From Cupriavidus oxalaticus (GTDB lineage: Bacteria; Pseudomonadota; Gammaproteobacteria; Burkholderiales; Burkholderiaceae), in the NCBI RefSeq assembly GCF_004768545.1, contig NZ_CP038639.1, positions 1 to 64,000 on the forward strand: a stretch of 64,000 bases of DNA. The letters are read 5' to 3'. The notes under the pieces were generated by a model. That model did not search any database and was not told where the DNA came from. It saw only the letters and a list, made by a program, of their open reading frames with translations. A program made the translations under genes and the position numbers. Shown in pieces: positions 43,585 to 52,600 of this stretch; within the stretch, counting starts at the first letter, position 1; each line of letters begins with the position of its first letter.

Positions 43585-44813
43585 ACCAGACGTGTCCGCG
43601 CTGGACAGAACACCTCAAAGATTTCGTGCCGAAGTCCCACCCCTTGCGCTCGATCCGCACCATGGCGAACCAGGCGCTGGCGAAGATGGATCGGCTGTTC
43701 GCGCAAATGTACGAGGCCGATATCAAGGGTGGCCGGCCCAGCATCGCGCCGGAGAAGTTGCTGCGGGCCATGCTGTTGCAGGTGCTCTACAGCGTCCGGT
43801 CGGAGCGCCAGCTCATGGAACAGACGCACTACAACTTGCTGTTTCGCTGGTTCATTGGCCTGGCGATGGATGATGTGGTCTGGGTGCCCAGCGTCTTCAG
43901 CAAGAACCGGGAACGGCTGATCAAGCACGATGCTGTGATCGACTTCTTCAACGAAGTGCTGGCCATCGCGCAGAAGAAGGACTGGCTGTCGGGCGAGCAC
44001 TTCAGCGTCGACGGCACGTTGATTAAGGCGTGGGCTGGCCACAAGAGCTTTGTACGCAAGGATGGCGACGACAAAGACGATAACGACGGTGCTGACTTCA
44101 AGGGTGAAAAGCGCAGCAACGAGACGCACGAGTCCAAAACCGATCCCGATGCCAGGCTGTATCGCAAGGGCAAAACCGCCAGTGAACTGCGCTACATGGG
44201 TCATACCTTGAGCGACAACCGCCACGGCCTGGTGGTCAGCGCCATGGTGACCAATGCGGACGGACACGCCGAGCGCGAGGCCGCGAAGGTCATGCTTAAC
44301 GATGCCAGGCAGGTGATTGAGGACCTGAATGTGGAAGTCACCGTGGGTGCGGACAAGGGCTACGACGCGCACGAGTTCATTCAAGCCTGCCTGGAGATGA
44401 AGGTGACGCCGCACGTCGCACAAAACACCTCTGGCCGGCGCTCGGCCGTTCCCGACGCCATTGCAGGCACCAAGGGTTATGCCATCTCACAGCAAAAGCG
44501 CAAGCTGATTGAACAAGGCTTTGGATGGGCCAAGACCGTTGGGCGCATGCGCCAGGTAATGGTGCGCGGTCGAAAGAAGGTCGACCAAATGTTTGTGCTG
44601 AGTATGGCCGCCTACAACCTTGTGCGCATGCGCTCGCTGGGACAAATCCGCCCACAGTTGCAGTAATCGCGGTAATGAGGCCCGAAACGGTCGTCAAATC
44701 AACGAAAAAGTCGGTGAAGTGACGCCGCGCTTCCGGATTGTGAAAAATAGCGAGCCCATCAGGCTTGTAGAGGGAAGCTTCGCTTTTTACGCGGCTAGTA
44801 CTTCAGCAGCCTG

Positions 44814-45412
44814 CTAAGCCATTTGGCGCCGCGCCGACCGGTGGCTACCGGGCCGCGAAGGCGTGATTCATCTGGCGAGCCCGCTTGATAGGTCGTGGCC
44901 GCCGAAGCGTGACGGGTTGTCGCGCACGCTGGTCAATTCCGCGGCGCGGGCCAGGGCATGTGTGGCATGGGTATGCCGCCCAGTGGGAGCTAGCCCGGCG
45001 CAGCTTATCGGCCACTGTTGGGTTGTCTAGTGCAATCACATCGGCAGCCTAACCCAAGAAGCGCCAAATCACGTGCCAGAGGGGACAGTAATGCTAGCCG
45101 CGCTATCCGGTTCCAGGCTGGACCGAGCAGAGTGGTTCCTTCCCATTGAGGCACGTCTGGATCCGTTTGCGCCGTCAGGTGAAGCAGGCGGGCGACCAGT
45201 TGCTTTGGTCGGCGCATGGGCGCGATCAGTGCCACGAGTCGAGGCCACTGCAGCACGCCTTCGATCTCGTCAAGAAGGCGCTTGCACCTGCGCCGATTGC
45301 TCAAGTAGAGACCAAGTCTGTCTGGTTCATACGATCGCTCTGACTCGGATGGCACCGCCTTGCTACGGGTTTTGGGCAACACCCTCTCTAACTTCCCGAA
45401 TTACCGCCGCCC
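44814..45412. other. Region without supported gene
   Basis: This follows the IS5-type element. The start may be the continuation of the amidohydrolase remnant, but I could not find a convincing frame. The remaining GC-rich frames on both strands lack motifs. The last ~60 bases should contain the promoter of the TetR gene. Confidence 0.4.
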
Positions 45413-46141
45413 ATGGAACCCAAACCGCAAATCGGCTCCCGCCGCACCCGTGACCGAATCCTCGACATCTCGCTGCGCTTGTTCAACGAGGTCGGTGCGC
45501 CCAACGTCACCACCACCACCATTGCGGAAGCAATGGGGATCAGCAACGGCAATCTCTACTATCATTTCCGCAACAAGGACGACATCATCAACTCCATCTT
45601 CGTGCAATTCGAGCAGGAGATGGAGCGGCGCCTAAAGCTGCCGGGCGACCATAGGCCCACCCTTGGGCAGAGCTGGGGCTACCTACAGCACATGTCCGAG
45701 TTCATGTGGAGTTACCGCTTCCTCTACCGCGACATCAACTACCTACTGGCGAGCAACCGCATGCTGGAGACCAACTTCAAGCGCGTCGTCGACCAAAAGA
45801 AGCGCTTCGCCAGCGAGTTATGCCGGCAGTTCCTAGAAAGCGAAGAGATGGAGGCCTCGGCCGAACAGGTCGACGTCATCACCACCAATATGGTGGTGCT
45901 GGTCACCTACTGGCTGTCCTTCCAGTTCATTCAGCATCCGCGCCAGTACAATGATTCCAAGCAGATTCGAAGCTACCTGCACAGCGCCAGCTATCACATC
46001 CTCTCTGTCCTGGCACCCTATCTGAGAGGCCAAGCGTGGCAATCCTTCGAACAGCTCGCGCGCGAATTCGCTGCCGCCATGGCACAGAACGACCAGGGGA
46101 CAAGAAGCCTTGAAGGTGGCGCTGCAAAACGCGGAAAATAA
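45413..46141 (+). CDS. TetR-family regulator 2
   Basis: The product has 242 residues. The HTH is TRDRILDISLRLFNEVGAPN, then TTTTIAEAMGISNGNLYYHF, and the ligand domain has SEFMWSYRFLYRDINYLLAS and VTYWLSFQFIQHPRQYNDSK. It is a clear paralogue of the regulator at 20750-21589. The gene sits alone among insertion elements; the genes it once controlled, possibly the fadD and amidohydrolase remnants upstream, are largely gone. Confidence 0.85.
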   Translation: MEPKPQIGSRRTRDRILDISLRLFNEVGAPNVTTTTIAEAMGISNGNLYYHFRNKDDIINSIFVQFEQEMERRLKLPGDHRPTLGQSWGYLQHMSEFMWSYRFLYRDINYLLASNRMLETNFKRVVDQKKRFASELCRQFLESEEMEASAEQVDVITTNMVVLVTYWLSFQFIQHPRQYNDSKQIRSYLHSASYHILSVLAPYLRGQAWQSFEQLAREFAAAMAQNDQGTRSLEGGAAKRGK

Positions 46142-46725
46142 TGCATGCGAACGCGCGGAGATCGGCTTCCAGCAAAGGGCCTGGCCCGCCGTGCCGAACT
46201 GACCAGTGTGCGCGACACCGGCGGTCGGCCGCGCTTGCTATGGCTTAGCGTGCAAAATTCTCCATTTTCTGAAGCGACCCTAAAGTAACCTCAGTTTGGT
46301 CACAACACTGCCGGCTATCGATTCGCAATCTCATGGCTACTGTCACGAATGCGAGAGTATCCTTGTCTGAGATTTTTCCAACCCCTTGTTTTTATTGAGA
46401 TGAAAATCTCACTTCATGTGTCCGTGAGCGGCAGCGGAAAGCTATCCGCAATACGTCGAGGAAAAGGAGAAGACAAGCGTAGGTATGCTCACCCTCAAAG
46501 GCTAACCCGCAAGCGAACAGTGAGCCTTGTGGTCAATCGCGCTTTGAGGTCGGAAGCGTCGGCGCCGGGCTGGTAGCCTATGACCGCTCATGGGCCGGGA
46601 AGCGCCTGATAGAAAACCGCGGAAGAGTTAGACCCCCGAGCTCGGTCCAGCCGGCAGGAGCCGCCCCTGCGCTGTCGGCAAGGCGGCTAGCCTTACGCCC
46701 CTGCATCGGCAGGCCGATAGACGAT
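46142..46725. other. Region without supported gene
   Basis: No convincing coding frame, RNA or element was recognised between the TetR gene and the integrase remnant. Confidence 0.4.
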
Positions 46726-46828
46726 TCACGAATGGTTCGGCAAGCGCCGGTTGTAGCACTCTAGCCAGGTCTGCAGGCCGCGCCGGAACTGAGCTTGAGG
46801 TGTTCTGTCCAGCGCGGACACGTCTGGT

Positions 46829-47737
46829 TCATGCTGCAGCTAGTCGACTGAGGTAGCTTGCAGCGACTTCGCCTGGCGTTCGGTACCCCAACTTCGAATG
46901 GCGCCGTTGGCGATTGTAAAAAATCTCAATGTACTCACGGACAGAGGCCATGGCTTCCAGCCGGGTGGCATACCGATGGTGGTACACCAACTCTGCTTTC
47001 AGGCTGCCCCAGAAGCTTTCCATGGGCGCATTGTCGTAGCAGTTTCCCTTGCGTGACATCGAAGCCAGCATGCCGAACTGCGCTAGCAACCTGCGATAGC
47101 CGTGAGCACAGTATTGGCTGCCCCGGTCTGAATGATGAATCAGGCCGGGCCGTGGCCGCTTGCTGCGCACCGCCCGGAACAGCGCCTCGCCCACCAATTC
47201 CTGTGTCATTCTGGACCCCATCGCGTAGCCCACGATCTCGCACGTGTACAGGTCCTTGATTCCTGCCAGGTACAACCAACCCTCATCGGTCGCGATATAC
47301 GTGATGTCTGTCACCCACGCGGCATTTGGCCTGTCGGCTTCAAATTTCTGCTCCAGTAGGTTGGGCGCCACTGGCAGATTATGAGCCGAGCGAGTTGTCG
47401 CTACGAATCGACGCTTTTGCCGACACCGAATCCCCATCTCGTTGCGCAATCTGGCCAGCCGATCACGGCCGACCACGAATCCATCGCCAGCCAGCTCGCG
47501 CTGCAGGCGCCGCGTACCGTACGTCTGACGCGTGCGCTTGTGGGCTGCCCGGATCGCCAGACGCAGCCGCTCCTGTTCCGGACTGAGCCCGTAAGGTCTG
47601 TGTGTCCAGTCGTAGTAGCCACTGCGCGAGACCCCCAATACCCGGCACATCAACTTCACCGGATACACTTCTCGCCATTGACTCACGAACGCGTACCGGG
47701 CAGTGATTCCCTGGCGAAGTACGCCGCGGCTTTTTTT
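46829..47737 (-). CDS. IS3-family transposase OrfB (copy 2)
   Basis: Identical in layout to OrfB of copy 1, with the DDE residues preserved (DITYIATDEGWLYLAG, HHSDRGSQYCA, MESFWGSLKAELV). One residue differs (Ser in GSRMTQ). It is read by a -1 slip at the A7 run on this strand (47731-47737). Confidence 0.9.
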   Translation of the reverse strand, partial: KKSRGVLRQGITARYAFVSQWREVYPVKLMCRVLGVSRSGYYDWTHRPYGLSPEQERLRLAIRAAHKRTRQTYGTRRLQRELAGDGFVVGRDRLARLRNEMGIRCRQKRRFVATTRSAHNLPVAPNLLEQKFEADRPNAAWVTDITYIATDEGWLYLAGIKDLYTCEIVGYAMGSRMTQELVGEALFRAVRSKRPRPGLIHHSDRGSQYCAHGYRRLLAQFGMLASMSRKGNCYDNAPMESFWGSLKAELVYHHRYATRLEAMASVREYIEIFYNRQRRHSKLGYRTPGEVAASYLSRLAAA

Positions 47738-47994
47738 ACAATATCGCGCTCCAGCCTCGCCTCGGCCAGCTCCTTGCGCAGCCTCGCATTCTCCGCCGCC
47801 AACTCTGCCACTGTCACGCCCCCTGGTGCCGCTGCTGTTCCAGGCGCCTTGGCTTTCGACACCCAATTCGTCAACGTGCCCTTCGGAATCCCCAGACGCT
47901 GCGCGGCCGACTGCAGCGTCAGTCCCTGTTCCAGCACCAGTCTCACGGCCTCTGCCTGAAACTCTTCCCCGTACGTCTGTCTTGCCTTGCTCAT
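47683..47994 (-). CDS. IS3-family transposase OrfA (copy 2)
   Basis: The 103-residue sequence is the same as OrfA of copy 1 (YGEEFQAEAVRLVLEQGLTL at the front, ERDIVKKAAAYFARES at the end). The start is ATG 47992-47994, nine bases after AGGAG. It supplies the DNA-binding part of the OrfAB transposase. Confidence 0.9.
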   Translation of the reverse strand: MSKARQTYGEEFQAEAVRLVLEQGLTLQSAAQRLGIPKGTLTNWVSKAKAPGTAAAPGGVTVAELAAENARLRKELAEARLERDIVKKAAAYFARESLPGTRS

Positions 47995-48104
47995 CTGTGC
48001 ACACTCCTGATCCACGATCTTAATCTAAGGACCAAGCGTGTCCGCCTCGATCAGGCTACCTCAGCTGGATCCGGCGGGCGATTTACCTGGGTGAAGCGGT
48101 AGTA

Positions 48105-48276
48105 GGGGTATTCGTACTTTGCGTGCGAAAACTGGCGGTCTGACTCTGAAATCTGTTCTGAATCAAGTGGTTGGAAAGCTAAGGGCAGAATGAATCATTC
48201 ATGGCCGAAAAGTCTTATTGGGAGCTGGACCCAGAGCGGCTACCGCCAGATTTCGCACGCAAAGTACGATCACCCC
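48105..48276 (+). mobile_element. Miniature inverted-repeat element, copy C (172 bp)
   Basis: The left end is GGGGTATTCGTACTTTGCGT and the right end (reverse strand) GGGGTGATCGTACTTTGCGT; both continue GCGAAA and CTGGCGGT. The interior shares TGAATCAAG with the reverse complement of copy A, and GGCCGAAAAG plus the final GGCTACCGCC with copy B. Flanks TAGTA and TTGAA show no duplication. It lies at the broken edge of the integrase remnant. Confidence 0.8.
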
Positions 48277-48612
48277 TTGAAGGTCGCCCTCGCAGCCGGT
48301 AAGTCGGCACGCAGGCTTTGCGCGAACCTCCGTTGCGAAGTCGCAGCACGACAGACGCTTCAACTATCCATCGAACTCTCCCGCAGACTTCGCCGGTGCA
48401 TGAGCCCCGAAAAACACCCGCACGAGGCTGCGGACCTCGCCCACCACGGGTTCGATCTTGCACAACCTTCACGAAGCGCTCGTTGTCTGCGCTGGTAGAA
48501 TTGGCCATGGCTCCGCCGCTTTTAGGGGTAATCTGTATGAACGCGTTCCGTTGGCGCCAGGCTTTCGCTCCAAGCACTCTCACAAGCTAATGTGCGCTAT
48601 ACGACGCAAAAG
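48277..48612. other. Spacer with one weak small frame
   Basis: A minus-strand frame starts at ATG 48506-48508 behind GGAG (MANSTSADNERFVKVVQDR) but loses protein character and runs into miniature element C, ending at 48215. It may be a gene truncated by that element. Nothing else is supported before the cyclase gene. Confidence 0.3.
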
Positions 48613-51600
48613 CTAGTCATCGGCTACGGCTTTACCGCAGCCTTCCAGCAGTTCCCTTGCCCGGCGTGAATCCACGGTTTCTTCACCAGCCGTGAAAGCA
48701 GACAAGATGTCGACCAGAAGGCGTTTTGCCGCATCGTTTTCCTTTTGGCTCATCCAAAGGGCGGCGAGACTCAACACGCATTGCAACTCGATCGACCGGG
48801 CTCCTTGGTGACGCGCGAGCGTTAATGCTTGCTGGATCAGCGCTTCCGCCTCTCTGGCTACGACAGACGATCCTGCTTTTTCGCCACGCGACTGCAGAAT
48901 CAACTCCCCCTTGAGGCGAACCAGCGTCGCTTCATCAAAGCGTTCATCCGTGTTGTTTACCAGCGCCAGCGCGTCATCCAACACGGAAAGCGCCTCTTCT
49001 GGCTGCCCCGCTCTTCCGTATGCATCGGCAAGCAATCCCAGCAGGGACGGTCGTCCCAGTGCCGCGCCGCTGGTTTCGTGGGCATCAAGACCCTGGTGTA
49101 TTAGTGAGACACCTTCTTCGTGGCGGCCTTGTCGGGCAAGCGCCCAGCCCCGCAGGATCGATGCCCTGGCAAGATAGAAGGGAAAGCCGCGCTCGCTGGA
49201 TAGCTCGACCGCCGCGTTGGCATATTCCAGCGCCTGTTCCGGCTCGCCGCGGCGCTGATATAGCTCAGCCGCGAACATCAGGCTGAGGACAAGGGAAAAT
49301 GGGTCGGAAGATTTTCGGGCAATCGCTAGTGCTTCCTTGCTGCGTACCCCAGATTGGTCAGATAGGCCCAAATACCAGAGAATCAAACTCAACGTGCAGC
49401 GAATATGAACGGCAGGGTTGTGCGCATAGCGGAGCAAATGCCCGTAAGACTGGCCGTCTGGACGATGCAGCGCTAGGGCCTGCTCCATGTGAGTACGCGC
49501 CTGAGTGAGCTCTCCAAAGCGGAAGAGGGTCGACCCGAGCACGCGGTGGCCCTCCGCTAACTGTTCCGGGTCTTGCGTGTGCTGCGCGAGGCTGAGTAGC
49601 CGTTCGGCCAGTGTGCGCGCTGTTTTGAGTTGAGAACGCAGCAGATAGAAGGACCACAGACCAAGTTGTGCAGAGAAGTATTCCGGCGTTTCCCCGCCCT
49701 GTTCGCTCAGGGCGAGGGCCCGTGTGTAGGTTGCCTCAACCTCTGGCGCGCCGGAGCCTCGCGCGGCCATCCATGCCGGACCAAGGGTCAGGAGCAGAGA
49801 CAGTTCCTTGCGCTGGCGTTCCGGGGTGTCTGCCTGGCTTTTCAGTAGATCGAGGGCCGCACTGAGATGCCGGATTGCTTCGGTTTGCGCCGAACGCTGG
49901 AGTGCTTGCTTTCCAGCGAGCTGTAGGTAGTCGACCGCCTTCGGCACATTGCCGCTTTGGCTGTAGTGGTGCGCCAGCTCGCTGCAATATTCGCTCAGCC
50001 TGTCAGGGAACAGTGCCTCAATGGCTTGGGCGGCACGCTCATGCAGAAAGCTTCGCTGTTCCGAGAGCAAGGAGTTGCTCGCCACCTCTTGGGTCAGGGC
50101 ATGCTTGAACGCGTACGCCACCTCGGGGAAGGCGGGGCGCTCATAGATAAAATCACCGATCTGCAGGTCAGTCAGCAGCGGTTGAAGCGATACTTCAGAC
50201 TGGCCCGTGACATGCCGGATCAAGCTGGACGGGAACTCCGCGCCAATGACTGCCAGCGTCTGCAGCAGTTCCTTTTGTGGCACCGGCAGCCGATCGATAC
50301 GCGCCGCCAACACGCCTTGCACGGTCGTCGGAATATGGAGTGCCAACGGCGCCTTCTCGACGCTGTAGTTTCCGGGCTGGCCGAGCAGCGCGTTCTCCTC
50401 GGCCAGGGTATGAACAACTTCCTCCATGAAAAACGGGTTGCCCTCGGTCTTTGACAGAATCAGTTGCTTCAGTGAAACAAGGGACGGGTCTGCACCCAGC
50501 AGCGCAGAAAGCAAGCCGTGCGCCTCCGCCTGGCCCAGCGGTTCGAGCTGCAACTGCGTGTAGAAGGCGTGTTGCGCCCAATCATGCCGGTACTCGGGGC
50601 GGTAGTTGACCAGCAGCAGGATCTTGGCACGCGGCACCTCGGCGATGAGCACATGCAGGAAAGCTTCCGTCTCGCTATCCAGCCATTGCAGATCCTCGAA
50701 CAGGACCATGAGCGGCTGGTTCTGGCTCTCGCGCACCAGCAAGCGCGCGATCGCCTCGAAGGTGCGCTGACGTCGGATGGCCGGATCCATCGTCGGCAAT
50801 GCCGAGCCCGGCTCAACGATGCCCAGCAGGTAGAGCAAGTAAGGCAGCTGATCCTCCAGTGCGCGATCCAGAATCAAGAGTCGGCCGGTGGCCTTCTCGC
50901 GATAGCGGCGTTCGTCATCCTGCGCCGTAATCTGGAAATAGTTGCGCAGCAGTTCGATCAGCGGCAAGTAAGGAAACGCCTTGCCATGCGACACCGAGAA
51001 GGTCTCGAGCACCATGCAGCCTTGCTGCGCGCGCGCCTTGAATTCGTGGAACAGGCGCGACTTGCCCACGCCCGCCTCGCCCACCACGCCGACGATCTGC
51101 CCCTGCCCCGCCCTGCCCAGTTCGAGCGCCTCGCCCAGGCGCTTCACTTCGGCCTCGCGACCGACAAACCGCGCCAGGCCACGTTGCGCCCCCACCTGCA
51201 AGCGCGTGCGCAAAGCGCCCAGGCCAAGCACCTCGTACACCGCCAGCGGCTCGCGCAGGCCCTTGATCTGTGTGCGCCCCAAGGCCTTGAACTCGAAATA
51301 CCCCTCGGCCAGCTTGTGGGTCGATTCGCTGACGAGGATCGATGAGGGGGTCGCGACCCCTTCCATCCGCGCGGCGATATGGATCGTGTGGCCGACTGGG
51401 TCATAGTCCGTGCGCAAGTCATCCTTGCGGATCGAGCGCACCACCACTTCGCCGGTATGGACGCCAACCCGGATCTGTAGCGGGATGCCCTGCTCCAGCC
51501 GCACCTTGTCGCTATGGCCACGCATGGCCTGCTGCATCCGCAGCGCCGCAAACAGGGCCCGCAACGCATGGTCCTCGTGGGCAATTGGCGCGCCGAACAA

Positions 51601-52068
51601 GGCCAGAATTCCGTCGCCGAGGGATTTGGCCACGTACCCCTCGTAGTGATGCACCGCTTCCATCATCAGCGCCACGACCGGATCGATCAGGCTGCGGGCT
51701 TCCTCGGGGTCCAGGTCCTGGATCAATGCCGTCGAGCCGGCCATGTCCGCGAACAGGGCGGTGATGGTCTTGCGCTCGCCGCCAGCGCCCCCGCCCTTTG
51801 CCTCCATGGCGGCCTGCTCCGCGCGGATCCGTTCCGCCAGATGGGGCGGCGTGTAGATAATCGGTGCCGGCAGAGGCGGCACCGGGGGCGACAGGCGCGG
51901 GGGCGCTGCCGCCGTGTCCGCCAGCAGCGCGCCGCACGCGCCGCAGAATTTTTCAGTGGGACTGCATGCGTGGCCGCATTGCGAGCAGATTAGCGCAAGC
52001 CTTTGCCCACACTCCTGGCAGAACTTGGCTCCCGAGGGGTTCTCGAACTGGCAATTTGTGCAGCGCAT
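48613..52068 (-). CDS. Class III adenylate cyclase-AAA-TPR signalling protein
   Basis: The product has 1151 residues in four parts. (1) Residues 1-50 hold two zinc ribbons (CTNCQFENPSGAKFCQECGQ, CSQCGHACSPTEKFCGACG). (2) A class III cyclase spans about 95-285: FADMAGSTALIQDL, the metal site SLGDGILALFG, RVGVHTGEVVV, DPVGHTIHIAARM. (3) A STAND-like AAA ATPase from about 310 has Walker A GEAGVGKSRLF and Walker B LMVLFEDLQWLD. (4) About 400 residues of TPR-like repeats finish the chain. Such proteins convert ATP to cAMP under control of the ATPase/TPR sensor. It has no membrane segment. It is followed downstream by miniature element C and preceded by the hns-kfrA pair on the same strand. Confidence 0.85.
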   Translation of the reverse strand: MRCTNCQFENPSGAKFCQECGQRLALICSQCGHACSPTEKFCGACGALLADTAAAPPRLSPPVPPLPAPIIYTPPHLAERIRAEQAAMEAKGGGAGGERKTITALFADMAGSTALIQDLDPEEARSLIDPVVALMMEAVHHYEGYVAKSLGDGILALFGAPIAHEDHALRALFAALRMQQAMRGHSDKVRLEQGIPLQIRVGVHTGEVVVRSIRKDDLRTDYDPVGHTIHIAARMEGVATPSSILVSESTHKLAEGYFEFKALGRTQIKGLREPLAVYEVLGLGALRTRLQVGAQRGLARFVGREAEVKRLGEALELGRAGQGQIVGVVGEAGVGKSRLFHEFKARAQQGCMVLETFSVSHGKAFPYLPLIELLRNYFQITAQDDERRYREKATGRLLILDRALEDQLPYLLYLLGIVEPGSALPTMDPAIRRQRTFEAIARLLVRESQNQPLMVLFEDLQWLDSETEAFLHVLIAEVPRAKILLLVNYRPEYRHDWAQHAFYTQLQLEPLGQAEAHGLLSALLGADPSLVSLKQLILSKTEGNPFFMEEVVHTLAEENALLGQPGNYSVEKAPLALHIPTTVQGVLAARIDRLPVPQKELLQTLAVIGAEFPSSLIRHVTGQSEVSLQPLLTDLQIGDFIYERPAFPEVAYAFKHALTQEVASNSLLSEQRSFLHERAAQAIEALFPDRLSEYCSELAHHYSQSGNVPKAVDYLQLAGKQALQRSAQTEAIRHLSAALDLLKSQADTPERQRKELSLLLTLGPAWMAARGSGAPEVEATYTRALALSEQGGETPEYFSAQLGLWSFYLLRSQLKTARTLAERLLSLAQHTQDPEQLAEGHRVLGSTLFRFGELTQARTHMEQALALHRPDGQSYGHLLRYAHNPAVHIRCTLSLILWYLGLSDQSGVRSKEALAIARKSSDPFSLVLSLMFAAELYQRRGEPEQALEYANAAVELSSERGFPFYLARASILRGWALARQGRHEEGVSLIHQGLDAHETSGAALGRPSLLGLLADAYGRAGQPEEALSVLDDALALVNNTDERFDEATLVRLKGELILQSRGEKAGSSVVAREAEALIQQALTLARHQGARSIELQCVLSLAALWMSQKENDAAKRLLVDILSAFTAGEETVDSRRARELLEGCGKAVADD

Positions 52069-52330
52069 CTCGTCTCCCGACTACCTGTGCCTGCCACGCA
52101 GCCATTAGAGGCGCAATCCCGGCGGTTCGCAAGGCGGCGCTGTGCGATAGGGTCTCCTGATTCCACCGCAGTTAGCTGACCGTAGCCCCCGACGCGACCT
52201 TTCGGCCCGCGCCAGGCTTGAAAACTGCAAACGCAATCAAAGGGTCGAGCATTCGAGAAAAATCCGCCAGACCGTCCTGTAATCCTATGATTGACAAGAC
52301 AATTCATCGCTGGCAGCAACTGGGCTTCGT

Positions 52331-52600
52331 TTATCCGACCCGGTAAAACTCCTTGCTTTGCCCCGCATTGACCGCCCGCCGCAGCCAGTCGGGCATGTCG
52401 CCCTGCCCGTCCCAACTCTGCCCCGCGGCATTGCGGTAGCAGGCCACTGGCGGTGATGCGGGTGGCGGCGGGGGCGGTGGCGGAGGAGGCGGCGGATCGA
52501 AGCACCCGGCCGCTGCCAGCTCCTCCATGGTCAGCCCGTAGTCGGCCATCTCCGCCTGGATCCACCGGATCGCCGCCGCCCGCTCATTGATTTCTGTCAT
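52331..52600 (-). CDS. H-NS-type DNA-binding protein, copy 2
   Basis: The product has 89 residues: helical front AAAIRWIQAEMADYGLTMEE, a run of twelve prolines, then the H-NS core SWDGQGDMPDWLRRAVNAGQ and ending KEFYRVG. The start ATG 52598-52600 overlaps the end of the kfrA-like gene by 17 bases, so translation is coupled. It lacks the usual H-NS dimerisation helices; it may borrow oligomerisation from the coiled-coil partner. It is probably a local silencer or modulator. Confidence 0.75.
   Translation of the reverse strand: MTEINERAAAIRWIQAEMADYGLTMEELAAAGCFDPPPPPPPPPPPPASPPVACYRNAAGQSWDGQGDMPDWLRRAVNAGQSKEFYRVG

Larger units (their letters stand above)
42350..43617 (+). mobile_element. 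IS3-family insertion sequence, copy 1 (1268 bp)
   Basis: The left end starts TGAGGTAGCCTGATCGAGG and the right end (reverse strand) TGAGGTGTTCTGTCCAGCG; both continue CGGACACG, giving an imperfect repeat of about 35 bp. The target duplication AAG is at 42347-42349 and 43618-43620. It carries overlapping orfA and orfB with an A7 frameshift site at 42676-42682. A nearly identical inverted copy is at 46796-48063. Confidence 0.9.
42295..44666 (+). pseudogene. IS5-type transposase, split by IS3-family insertion
   Basis: The original start is ATG 42295: MRGADTFTESLFTMRRLE up to the insertion at 42349, resuming DFVPKSHPLRSIRTMANQAL after 43617. The rest is intact: DUF772 region PSIAPEKLLRAMLLQ, first catalytic Asp in HFSVDGTLIKAWAGHKSF, second in GADKGYDAHEF, Glu region KRKLIEQGFGWAKTVGRMRQ. 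The end of the inserted element supplies a new in-frame ATG at 43581 and twelve foreign residues (MNQTCPRWTEHL), so a 361-residue chimeric transposase (43581-44666) could still be made. Whether it works is unknown. Confidence 0.8.
42211..44813 (+). mobile_element. IS5-type insertion sequence, interrupted by an IS3-family element
   Basis: The ends are inverted repeats CAGGCTGCTGAAATAC (left) and CAGGCTGCTGAAGTAC (right, reverse strand), 15 of 16 identical. Target duplication CTAA is present at 42207-42210 and 44814-44817, as expected for this group. Removing the nested element (42350-43617 plus one AAG) leaves an element of 1332 bp. It inserted in the amidohydrolase remnant. Confidence 0.85.
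46796..48063 (-). mobile_element. IS3-family insertion sequence, copy 2 (1268 bp)
   Basis: This has the same length, ends and genes as copy 1 but in inverted orientation. The target duplication GCT is at 46793-46795 and 48064-48066. Two base differences from copy 1 were noticed: a Pro-to-Ser change (GPRMTQ against GSRMTQ in OrfB) and one silent change nearby in orfB. This near identity marks a recent duplication. Confidence 0.9.
46726..48104 (-). pseudogene. Integrase C-terminal remnant split by IS3-family copy 2
   Basis: If the IS3 element and one GCT are removed, the minus strand reads YRFTQVNRPPDPAQFRRGLQ, then TWLECYNRRLPNHS and a stop at 46726-46728. This looks like the end of a DDE integrase of another insertion sequence (pattern LQxWLxxYNxxxPHx). 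The front part is missing, cut at miniature element C. The coding remnants are 48064-48104 and 46726-46795. Confidence 0.45.

Noticed and set aside
43565-43617. IS3 right end first placed at the TGAGGTAGC repeat at 43564
   Set aside because: Both copies share 53 more bases, the longer ends form a better inverted repeat and yield exact 3-bp duplications (AAG, GCT) at both sites.
43557-44423. 288-codon minus-strand frame opposite the IS5-type transposase
   Set aside because: This is a commonly mis-called antisense of such transposases; the sense strand has all catalytic motifs.
46349-46576. Small plus-strand frame after the second TetR gene
   Set aside because: No ribosome binding site, motif or context; basic low-complexity end.
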